64,000 nt of DNA, from contig VXBM01000681.1 in assembly GCA_013400155.1 (NCBI GenBank), positions 68,660 to 132,659 on the forward strand, in the 5' to 3' direction. Shown here piece by piece: positions 12,361-22,979 of this stretch. The notes beneath the pieces are model-generated. The model was not told where the DNA came from and ran no database searches. It was given only the letters and a program-made list of their open reading frames with translations. The translations under genes and the position numbers were made by a program. Every line of letters begins with the position of its first letter. The stretch's first letter is position 1. This DNA comes from Helopsaltes ochotensis (Eukaryota > Chordata > Aves > Passeriformes > Locustellidae).

Positions 12361-13059
12361 TCTCGGTGCATTTGGAAGGAGAGCAGGAGTAAAGCATTGT
12401 GTGGGGGGTGCAGAGGAAGCAGAATCTGGGAGAAGAATCCAGGGAACTTCTGCCAAGGAAGCAAGTCAAGACTGAGCTGGGACCCAGGGAACACCGATAT
12501 TTATCAAATTCTTCCTAGCTCTCACTTCCTGGAGATTTTTTGTAGACACAAGTGAGGAATTTGATTTTCCCCATGCCCAGGTTAGGCATCAGTGTCTCTT
12601 TGATATTCCAGCTTTGACTTACTTTGAAATGTAAACTACTGAATAGAAATTAGAATTACTGTTACCATCTGCCATTCTGCTCACCTTTAATCCACATCAT
12701 CCACCCTACTACAAGAGGTAAGTTCACACTAGGAAAACAAAAACCGAGGCACACAACAACATACAAGCCCCAGATGTGTGTATATATAACATAAACATGA
12801 ATTCTTTGTGAATTTTCATCACTTGTGGAAATGAGCAGGAGCCTACTTGCCAGTGTTAGGTATGAATAGTTCAGCAAATCACTCTGCTTGTGGTGCAACT
12901 TCTCATTCGTATGAGAATAGGGATTCCTCACTGGAAAAATCCTAGTTGGAGAGATTTATTGTGTCAAGGCCTTTCCCTACAAAGTACTCAGCCACCTGTG
13001 ATGATTATTTCTCTATAAACCTGAATGATCACGCTAAGGCAGGAAGTATGATTCTCACC

Positions 13060-13135
13060 ACAGAATCATTTAGGTTGAAAAAGACCTCTGTGACCATCTC
13101 CCTTTTTGCCTGAGCTTCTCCATCACCCTGTGGAA
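13060..13135 (-). repeat. CR1 LINE 3' end fragment
   Basis: Antisense CR1 tail: ACAGAATCATTTAGGTTGAA, AAAGACCTCTGTGACCATC and then rapid loss of similarity. Confidence 0.75.
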
Positions 13136-13279
13136 AACACTGACCTGCAGATGTCGGGTCCTTCAGTACAAGGAGGACAACCTGAGCATGGAGGGTTCAC
13201 TGGAACTCTGGAGTGTGGCAGAAGTTCCTAGCTGGTAGTGCACCCACAACACCCACAGGTTGAGCTGTGTTAGCAGGAA

Positions 13280-13535
13280 ATAGGACAGGACAAGGGGGAA
13301 TGGTTTAAAACTGCCAGAGGGAAACTGGGATATTGGGAAGAAATCCCTCCCTGTGAGGGTGGGGAGGCCCTGGCACAGGGTGCCCACAGAAGCTGTGGCT
13401 GCCCTTGGAAGTCTCCAAGGCCAAGGTTGGCAGGGGCTTGGAGCAACCTGGGACAGTGGAAGGTGTGCCTGCCCAGGTGGCAGGGGGTGGGACTGGATGG
13501 GCTTTGAAGTCCCTTCCAAACCAGACATTTTAGGA
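13280..13535 (+). repeat. CR1 LINE 3' end
   Basis: Sense CR1 of the major type: GGACAGGACAAGGGGGAATG, GAGGCCCTGGCACAGGGTGC, AGAAGCTGTGGCTGCCCTTG, GCTTGGAGCAACCTGGGACA and GAAGTCCCTTCCAAACC. With the copy at 13060-13135 it forms an opposed pair. Confidence 0.95.
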
Positions 13536-14329
13536 TAAATCTGTTACTTTGCATTTTAGAATTCCTCAGAGCCTGCACAATTAAACAGCCACCCAAAAGC
13601 CAGCAATGGGACAAAGCAGCACGGAATTTTCACAAAGAGTTTACAAACCTCCCAGTTTATCTTCCCAAACTCACTGCTCAAGTAATGCTTACTGCACAGG
13701 TCTCAATCTCTTTGGGGAAGGAGTCTTAACCCAGCCATCTTCCTAGGGAGAAATTAAGTACTAAGACACCCAGTGGGCACAGAAAAATTCTTTCCAGGGG
13801 CAGAGATGTTTTGTCTCCTCTCCACAGATTGCATTTCCAAGGGCTTCACCCACAGGAAGCTGCTACCACCTATAGCATTCTTGGGTGGGCTCCTCAGATA
13901 TGATGTTAATTTGCACAATACCAGTGAAAAACGCAAAAACCATGAAGCTGAAGATGTTTGTGATTTGCTATTACCCAGAATCTGCCCAGGTCTTTGCACA
14001 AATCCATCCAGCTCAGGGTTGTGGCTGCTCTTACACAATGGTTGTCAACCCTGTAATTTGACTTTTGTAATTTGACTTTTTTTTTTCAAAAGCTGTGGTT
14101 GCTGGAAATCCCTGGGGAGCTGCTGTGGTTAGCTCTGGAATGAAGTCAGGAAAAGGAAGATTTGCTATTTGCATATTTTGAACACGTCAGGCAGGACACA
14201 CACAAACATTGCATGGCTGAGGGACCAAGCCATGAATTAAGAGACTGGCACCAAAGTCGTGCTGCCTTTCACCTTTCCAGCAAAACCCTGAGTAACAACT
14301 GCATGTGGCCTGCGAAGATCAATATTAAC

Positions 14330-14960
14330 TCCTGAATTTGCATCAGGTGCTGCCGCCACAGGCTCCCCTACAAGCCACAGCTCCGAGTTGTTAACTACTA
14401 ACTGGCTCAACCACAACGCCTGTTACTAATCGCTTATTGAATAATGGAAGTGACACAACTGATAAAAGGTTTCAATCCCGGAAAAAATGATTTATAGTAT
14501 TTCACTCCGCTGGCACTGTTATTTGTGTGACAAATGGTTGGACAGACGCCAGTTAATCTCCACACACCTCCAACTCGGATGTGGCAGCTCCTGCCGGAGC
14601 ATCCAAATAATCAGGCCCCGCTATCAGCGCGGCCACGCTGGCGTGAGGGGCTGAATGCTGGCATTTGATCAAGGCTGAGCCCCAAATCAATCCACCCAGT
14701 GCATTTTTTTTTTTTTGGTGGTGGTGGGGGGCAGGGAAAGCATGGCCAAGAAGAGGAGTATCCTGATAAAAGCACGAAGGCGCAGCTCGGGAGATCGGCC
14801 CCGCTCCTCCAGCAGAGATGAAATTGTCAATACCGCTGAGGCATTATTGATTTCAGAAGGCTCCAGATCCTTTATGGATTTTTCCTGACGGCCAAAGCCG
14901 AACTGCAGCATCACCCACAGCTGTCAAGGCTGTTATGTTGCACTGTAGTATCACTGTGCA
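14330..14960. promoter_or_regulatory. Candidate conserved non-coding block
   Basis: CR1-free and with more CpG than the surrounding intron. It contains GTTAACTACTAACTGG, TAATCGCTTATTGAATAATG, TCCAAATAATCAGGCCC and TATCAGCGCGGCCACGCTGG, interrupted only by a T13/GGT tract at 14704-14728. The motif content resembles homeobox-bound enhancers; conservation is untested. Confidence 0.35.
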
Positions 14961-15296
14961 CTGCAAATCCCATCTTGCCCTCAGCTGGGAGAGAGGGATG
15001 GGGCTGCTTTTGAGGCAGAATAGGCCAGGATTTCACCCCCTTGAGAAATGAATGGAGTTGTAAATTTACAAGCAGCACATCAAGAACAGCTTTATCTCAT
15101 TGGTTGTATCAGCAGCATCCTGCTCCCTGTAGAAGTCAAACCTATTTTATCAAGCCACTCCTTCACAAGCAGCAAAGCCCTCAGTGTGCTGAGCTTCCAT
15201 GAGTCTGCGTTATTCTTGAGTTACTCTTCAGCTTTGCACCCCAAATCTGCCATTTTTCTCATTCAAAAAAATCATTTCCACGTCTGTAAAAATTAT

Positions 15297-15478
15297 GCCA
15301 CCCCCTGCCATGGGCAGGGACACCTCCCACTGTCCCAGGCTGCTCCAAGCCCTGTCCAACCTGGCCTTGGACACTTCCAGGGACCCAGGGGCAGCCACAG
15401 CTTCTCTGGGCACCCTGCGCCAGGGCCTGCCCACCCTCACAGGGAAGGATTTCTTCCCAATATCTGATCTAAACCTGG
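15297..15478 (-). repeat. CR1 LINE 3' region, tail missing
   Basis: Antisense CR1: CTGCCATGGGCAGGGACACC, CTGCTCCAAGCCCTGTCC, TTGGACACTTCCAGGGACCC, CACAGCTTCTCTGGGCACCC and GATTTCTTCCCAATATCTG. The 3'-most 50 bp or so (the tail) are absent. Confidence 0.94.
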
Positions 15479-17844
15479 ATAGAGAACACAAACCCCCAGC
15501 AGATGAATCTCTGGGTTGGCCACAGAAAGACAAGAACTCAGTTTGCACACAGGAGAGCATTCAGAGGAGAGGGGGATAAAGTAGAAGCAGCAAGAATTTT
15601 CTTCAGAAGGCCTAAAAGATCTCTGGAGCAGTGAAAATCCTACAAGCTGCACTTCAGTAGCAGGAGAAATGCAGATGAAGTATGAAGATGACTGATATCA
15701 TGGGATGCAAGGAAAAAATCCCCATTCACAACTGCCTCTTGTGATCTCAGGTCTAACGCGGTGTATTTGCTCTTGAAAGAATCTTGTGATAATGTGGCAT
15801 TCAAAATTGCTCTGCTTTTTATCCCCTGACAATCTCCTGTGAGAGACTTGGACAACTCTGTTACTTTGCCAATGGAAATTACTTTCTAACCATCTCACAT
15901 ACCAGCCTTCCCAGGATTTCACACCCGATCAGTATGAGGTTAAATAATACAGAGATTCTTCAGGATCCCTTCCTTCTTTTCAACTACAAGCATAATATCC
16001 TCTTCTGATTTTTCCAGTTCTCTGCAACACTCCCCCTGCTATGAGAACCCTTCAAAATTATATGACCTTTCCACATGGAGTTAACTTGCAGGTGCAGAAA
16101 TGGCACAAAACCCCCCACAACTCTGTAATCCAAAACACTGTGCAAGCAAATTCAATAAAGGTTGCTACAGATTATTCCCCTTAGTGAGCATATCTGGACT
16201 TGCTTGGTGGGCAAGAACAAATGGGTTTGGTAAAGAAACTGAGCATGAGAAACCAGGTAAAACAAGGTGCAATCAAGAGCTCATGAGAAAATCAGAGCTA
16301 TTGGGTAGACACAGCACTCCTGGGCTCCCCCAGTGTGACAGAACTTTGTCCCCAGGTGAGCTATAATGTCACTGAGAGGATACAAACCCCTTAAAAATGC
16401 TGTGCCAAATACAGTCAGCTTTTCCTGCTTGGAATGGGAATAAGCTGAATGTGCTGAAAAATCGTGAGTCATCAGTTTATGCTCTGAAGTTACCGTGAGT
16501 GTTAGAGAAGAGAACCTCACCTCATTGATTGCTGTAGGACAGGGAAGCAGATTCACCTCAAAAATGGAGGGGAAATCATGAAACCTGTCCCCAGAGATGC
16601 ACGGCAGGGACAGAAACAGGCACTTGGAGGGAATTTCTTCTACTTCGTCTCTCAGCATTCCCCCAGTTCCCATTTCAGCCTAGTCCATCCCTCCTACCCC
16701 CTGGCAAAAGTGGCTGGACTTCTTACTAAAATCACCATCACAGAGGTGTCTGGCAGTACCTTTTACCTGCAGACTAAAATCTCCATCACCTCCTTCCACA
16801 AAGCTTTCTAGCAGGAAAACAAAAAAGAGATGATAAAAAAAAAATACATTCACTTTGAATTCGTCTAACAAACTGGAGTTGACCCACAAAAAAATGAGCA
16901 CCCAGTAGGCACTAAGAGCTAGGAGGTGACAATTCCTACAGGTATGAGTGTGGCATCGCCTTGAAATGACAAAACCCCTTTGTATTTCACAGGGTGTCCA
17001 TGATCTCCTTCTCTCTGGAAGGATAACTGGAATGAATAAGAATCCTCTTAATGTTCCTTGTATATTCAACACCCTCCTCCAAGCAGGACCAAAGCTCAGC
17101 ACAATTCTGACAAGCAGAGACTCAAAGAGATTCAATGTGCTGGCTCCTTTGCTGCTCAAAAAAATCCATTTTGGATTTTATTCTGGCTCTGGGGGACAGT
17201 TTATGTCAATCTCTTCTTTTCTTCTTCCACAAGTGTTGCAGGTTAAACTTTGTGCCTAACAACCCTGACAGTGTCCCTTCACATTTTTTAGACGAGCCAT
17301 TGAGTAGCATTATGACAAATTATGGGGCCTGATGATATGTAAAAGGAACATCTCCTCCACGGAGAGGCTGTGGAGGAAATAAAAAGACTGAAAAGAAGTA
17401 TTCCCGGGGAAAAAAAAAATAATAAAAAAAAGAGAAGCAATGTGGGGAAGCAGCAAAGTTCATTATGGATAGATCATTCATGATTCAGGAGTTCATTATT
17501 GATGGATTATTTACAGATATTTCCAAAGTGTTGTCAGCTGTTCCCTTGGATATAGCTTTTCAATAATATCCACAACTTAAGGAAAGAATGATGAGCTGTA
17601 TTGATATTTTTATTACTAAAGGCAGCAGGCAATCATCAATATGTTAAGGGAAAAGCAAAGACCTATTTCTAACCTCCTCCACAGTTATTTTTTCATGTCA
17701 TAACAGCTCTGGGCATATCTTGTACTCTTTAGTTAGTAATAAATGACAGTGCTGCACTTAAAACCTTGCGTATATGAAATTTTGTAGCAGCAGATCCTGA
17801 TGTTCTGTGATTCTGGGATTCTACGTAGATCTGCTCTTAAAAAA

Positions 17845-17877
17845 TACAGTACAATATAATATAATACAATACAATAA
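17845..17877 (+). repeat. AT-rich pentanucleotide array
   Basis: Imperfect ACAAT/ATAAT units. It sits 20 bp after a degenerate GTTCTGTGATTCTGGGATTC stretch that could be an orphan CR1 tail. Confidence 0.75.
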
Positions 17878-18039
17878 AGTCTAAGATCACACCATGAATT
17901 GAAGCCCAGGTCTCCTCTTCCACAGAGGGAAAACCTCCCCATCATTCCAGCATATCCCATTCCTCCACGGGTTACCAAAGCTCAGCTTCTCACTTCACAC
18001 CCAGGATCCAGAGTTTAACCATACGCAGTGGTGACCTAA

Positions 18040-18300
18040 TTATTAATGAGTTTGCCTGGACAAACTGGTGTCTAATTGTACACAGAGAGACTGAGAAATG
18101 AAGATTCCAGCTGACAAATCACTAAAAATTAATCAATTTTCACATTTTCCTTATAATCACTATGGATCCTCACACCAGAGTCTTTAGGTAATCTGGCGAG
18201 CATTAACTTACATTTTACCTTATTATTAAAAACATTAAGCACATATTAATCTATGATTTATTACAATTAGGTTTGTTCTAATTTAATTAAACACTGAGGC
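18040..18300. promoter_or_regulatory. AT-rich block with many homeodomain cores
   Basis: Repeated TAATTA/ATTAAT cores: CCTAATTATTAATGAG, AATTAATCAATTTTC, CACATATTAATCTATG, TTACAATTAGG and CTAATTTAATTAAAC. Base composition alone could explain some of these. Confidence 0.25.
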
Positions 18301-20529
18301 CTCCTAAGTATTCTGTGAAACTCAGGTATGTTGCCTGGCAAGTGGGGCCTTTCTGAAAATAATTTTTCAGGAATCCTCAGTGATACTTTAGAGAGCCCCA
18401 AATGGGAACTATTACCATGGATGAGAGCTTAGTTTTAGGATGAAAACGTACATTAGTCACTGGATAAGTATTGCCAGACTTCCTTCCCTACCTCCACCTT
18501 TCCAGGCCCAGATTGCTGGGTCATTCCTGTGTGATAAACACCAGATCTCACCATAAAATGGTGTTTGTTTACAAGAAAAATGCAAGCAGTTATTTCTGAC
18601 TGCCCATTCAAAGCCACGCACTGAATGGTGGCCAGCCAACCAAAAAGTGATTATGTGTGTGACAATGCTGATGCTGAGCCCGAAGTAATAATATTGCTTC
18701 CAATTTTAAGGTTAAGTAAACCATGAACCGCCCTTTTATGTATAAATATGTTGGTTAAAGCTTTCAAGTTGTCTGCAAACGGGCTGGATCCCTTTGGTTT
18801 TGGTTTTGTTTGCCACTACAAAGCTTCACCTTGGCTGAAAAGCCCGAGTTTACAGCTGTCACGAACCAGCCAGCATCACTAACCATTTTCAAATGAGGAT
18901 TTAAACAGTAAAATATCTTTTTTTACACAATGTTTCCCCCTCGAAAAGCTTGTGGGACCACTGCACACTGTGCAGGCAGCCACAGAACTCCCAAAAGGAA
19001 GAGCTGGGGGAAGCGGAAAGAAGAGGGAGCTGCAACAGTCTTGGAGCTGCCAATTGCTTGTCAAATGAAGCAGAGGCAGAAGCACTGCAGCCTCGCTCTG
19101 TCATCCATCAGCAGAGTGCAGCTGCTCCTCCCTGGACCGACGAGAGGGATTTGGAGCAGTGGGGAAGGAGCCAAAGTGCCGTCAATGCCGTGAAGGCACA
19201 AGGAGGATGTGGGGCCAGCACCTCTCATGGGATGAGCCCTGCACGCTGTAGCCTCCCAGGTGACAACCCAAACCTAAAAAAACCCTTTCTTTTTGGAAAG
19301 AAGCCCACAGATGTTTCCCACATCCCAGCGACCCCCTCCAACGGGAGATTTGCCGTGACTCACGGAGCCTCACGGAGCTGTCCCTGTTAAACAGGGGCTG
19401 TAACCACGGAATCTGTTCCATGACTGCCTATTCCCAGCCCCCAGGTGAGCAATCCCTTGGGAAAACCATGTATTCCCACAGGCAGCAGGCTCAAACAACA
19501 GAGCCCACACTGCAACAAAGTCAACAGAACCAGGGAGGGAGTTTCTCCCCTTGAGAAGTTCATCTTTCCAAGGATTTCACCTCCCCTGGTGGAGACCAAG
19601 ATGGAAAATTTAGAGCTGCCCTTCAGGTTTCTTACGACTTGGGCAGCAAGGATGCATCAAGAGGCCCCAGAGTCAAACCCTGGCACAGGGATGGGCACAC
19701 ACAGCTCAGCAAATACCAGCCCAGAGGAGCTTCTCTTTCAAAGGAAGGGAGAAAAAGGATCCTCACAGCTCTTCTGGGCTACCTGGAAGTTGTAAAATGT
19801 TACTACAACTACAACTACAAAATAGGCACAATCCCCCCCCCCCAGGATCTGGAATTTCAGACAATTGCTGAATCCAAATTCATTGAAACAAAACCTAACA
19901 GTTCTGTTTTGAAGAGCAAAAACCCACCCAGGTGACATTTTTTTTGCTGTGAATTCTGGTCTGGTCCCTATGTGGGAGGTGAGAACCGATTTAAAGAAGA
20001 CAAAAAAATTTAAAATATAAATTAAAGCTGCTTTTTTAGGGGTGGCACTGGTCAATTTGAGCTTAGTTTTAGGGAAAAAACTGCCCACAATCCAAATAAA
20101 AGGGAAGCAGTAGAAGAGGGGCAGTACCATGAGGGGGGCACTTAGTGGCAGGAACACCTTCAGGAAAGGCTGGGAGCCTGCAGGACTGCAAGAATTTCAT
20201 GCAGGTGGAGAAAAGTTAGACTGATTAATGGAAATAAAAATCTGGGGTGATACTGGAGCATTTTAATTGCATTTTTCCATCCCCTGTCACGGCACACTCC
20301 AAACATAAGCTCTTCATTTGATGCATGGATAATACAGCATTGTACTCCAGCTTACCACAAAGTCCTACTCCCATCTCTTTGAACCACACACGCATCCAAA
20401 AATCAGGAATTGCAGGATATTCAAATGTGAGAAACCAGAGTGGTGGCACTGAACAAGAAGCATCACTGACAATTAAGTATCTCCTTCTCTGGCTCCTGGA
20501 GTTCGACAGGCGCGGCTTTAATGATTTTA

Positions 20530-20960
20530 TTTTCATTTGAAGGGGACTGAATGAAGGAAGATGTGACGTTTTCATAGAGGAGAAATAAACAGCAGCCTAA
20601 TCAGCCTCCGAGACACGAGAATCTAAATGAAGGGCCCGGCCACCGACCCTTTGCCTCTTTTAAAGCACGCAGATTTATCCTCATTACGGGATAAAACCAG
20701 CCCTGGCTCCGCTTGGGAACGTCAGCTTCGTACCTCTCGCAGACAATCCCGATGTTTCCCAGCACAGGTGCCAAAATAGACACGTTCTGGCAGCCCGGAG
20801 GTTAAACTGGATTAATTCCTAAAACCCGAATGCTGATCTGCTGTCATTTAACATGTGCTCAACATGTGTGCTCAGCAGCAACTGGAAATGAAATATCTTA
20901 AATGTTATCAAACGGTACATCATTAAATATAAATTAGATGGAAACAGGGGAAAGCGAAAA
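20530..20960. promoter_or_regulatory. Candidate conserved non-coding block
   Basis: CR1-free, with several isolated CpGs and motifs such as GATGTGACGTTTTCATAG, CCTAATCAGCCTCCG, CATTACGGGATAAAACC and TTATCAAACGGTACATC. It may form one domain with 21130-21410. Confidence 0.3.
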
Positions 20961-21129
20961 ATTGACTAGGAGTTCAGCTACTCTAAATGGCTAATACGGC
21001 CATTTTTCACCTGAAGCCCTCTCCAATACAGTTTTGCCATTAAGCAAAAACCTAAAGAAAGGTAATCAATTCCAACTAAAAAGCACTTCTCCCAGAATGA
21101 CTGCACTTCAAACCCCTGGCTGGCTGCCA

Positions 21130-21410
21130 GCCTCCCCCCCACCCCCAGACAACAGCCATCAATGTTTCTGACTATCACAGGAGCACGAGGGGCCATGCAT
21201 AATTGACTGGAAGATGGGCTAAAACTGTGCCCAATCAGTGTGTGATCAAAACCGCGTGGAATATTCAGCGCCACTTGATTACACGGAGCCTCGTCCTCCG
21301 CTCTCCTCATGAAATCTCTTCAAGGTCCAGAGTACTGTAATAAGATCATTACTGTCAAGCGCTACGAATCGCAGGCAATGAGTCTTGGGATAGGAAGTCA
21401 TACTTCACAA
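21130..21410. promoter_or_regulatory. Candidate conserved non-coding block
   Basis: Unique sequence with CCATGCATAATTGACTGG, GTGATCAAAACCGCGTGG, CACTTGATTACACGG and TAATAAGATCATTACTGTC. It stops at a long pyrimidine tract. Confidence 0.3.
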
Positions 21411-21420
21411 GCTCCTCTGG

Positions 21421-21457
21421 TCTTCCTTTTTTTTTTTTTTTTCTCCCCCCCTCTCTC

Positions 21458-21506
<49 letters not shown>
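21421..21506 (+). repeat. 86-nt homopyrimidine tract ending in T45
   Basis: All bases from 21421 to 21506 are T or C: T16 (21427-21442), a CT/CCC segment, then T45 (21462-21506). It is the longest homopolymer in the window. On the AGAP1 coding strand it is a purine tract. Confidence 0.96.
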
Positions 21507-21507
<1 letters not shown>

Positions 21508-22560
21508 TATTTTACTGCGTGTTGAGGCAGCAAGGCGACGAGGTGACAGATAATGATCACATCACTGTGTGGCAACTAGAAAGGCACTTTTAAGAAAGAG
21601 CACAGAGAAATCAGCTTAAGAGAAACTCAAACAAATTTTTTTTTAAGGGTTTTTTCTTTCCCCCCTCAAAAATTAAATAGAATTAAACTGTGCAGTATTC
21701 TCCTTTCATGAATTGTGATTTAATGTCATTGAATTTAATCATTTGATAGATTTTCATATTATCCCAAAGCCTATTACCTCACAGACAAATGGCCAATTTT
21801 CTCCGGCTCACGCTCACAAAAGAAACCTTTATTAATTTTTTTTTTTTCTTTTTTAGAGTCGGGGGGAGAACTGGTGGAAAATGTCAGTGATGAGGCCTGT
21901 TCAAGTTTCCCTTTTTACCTACTGCTTCCTGGAGTTACACACCACATATGATGCATAACATCTATCACAAGTAACCGGTCTGTAAAGAGAAAGGTGGAGG
22001 GACAGAAAACAGGAGATTAAAGCACAGGGTATAAAATAAACATAACAGCAAGCTCAGCACTGAAACCTCACACAGGGCACGTGGATCTACAGCGGGGACC
22101 TTCAGCTGATTTAAAGCTTAAAACTTGACAAAACAACATGGGCTTGAAATGACTGACTGGCCAGGAGCTGGAAATAAAGGGAGCTCAGCATTGCTGTTAC
22201 AGGGATGACACCAGTATCACAAAGCATGGGAACTGGAATGGCTCCAGTTGTGGTTTCTAACTGGAGAAAGCTCCAGTGACAGGACAATTGCTTAAGGGAA
22301 AGTACACCCTGTTCCACATCTCCAGCACCTCCCCCCTACAGTACCTCCATCACCTCCTCCAGGCCTGCCACCTCCCATCATCTGCAGCACCTCCATCTTC
22401 AGCAGGTTAAATCCTGTACCACAGCATTCTCCACTTGGAGTTCCCTATGGAGAACCCCAGCCTCATGGATTTGTTTGATTTTTCAAACACATTCCACTGG
22501 GAGACTGCTCCTCAAACCCACCCTTTCAACATCATCACTACATGAAAAGACTCAATTTCC

Positions 22561-22789
22561 ACAGAATCCCAGAATGATTTGGGTTGGAAGGGACCTCAAA
22601 GCCCATCCAGTCTCACCCCTGCCATGGGCAGGGACCCCTTCCACTATCCCAGGGTGCTCCAAGTCCCATCCAGCCTGGCCTTGGACATTTCCAGGGATCC
22701 AGGGGCAGCCACAGCTGCGCTGGGCACCCTGTGCCAGGGCCTGCCCACCCTCAGAAGGAAAAATTCCTTCCCAACATCTGACCTGAACT
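22561..22789 (-). repeat. CR1 LINE 3' end, well preserved
   Basis: Antisense CR1 with intact blocks ACAGAATCCCAGAATGATTT, GGAAGGGACCTCAAAGCCC, CTTGGACATTTCCAGGGATC, GCCAGGGCCTGCCCACCCTC and AAATTCCTTCCCAACATCTG. It is among the best-preserved copies here, so probably young. Confidence 0.96.
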
Positions 22790-22940
22790 TACTCTTTCAG
22801 TCTGCAGCCAATATATGCATATTCAGCATGTATTTAGTAAAACTGTTCATATTTATCACCACTCTCCCCAGTTTTGGACATTTTTTAAAAGATGACACAA
22901 ACACTTTGACAAAGAATCAAGACAATAAGGGGCACAAATG

Positions 22941-22979
22941 TTTCTTGATCTACAGGTAAACATTTCTTGATCTACAGGT
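22941..22979 (+). repeat. Two-copy direct repeat, 22-bp period
   Basis: TTTCTTGATCTACAGGT occurs at 22941-22957 and again at 22963-22979. The copies are identical, so the duplication is recent. Confidence 0.95.

Noticed and set aside
16680..17159. 159-codon open frame on the minus strand
   Set aside because: No known domain, no splice or promoter context, no repeated use of synonymous-type change visible; consistent with chance.
17803..17823. Orphan CR1 tail (TTCTGTGATTCTGGGATTC)
   Set aside because: Only about 20 bp match and no CR1 body upstream; could be chance.
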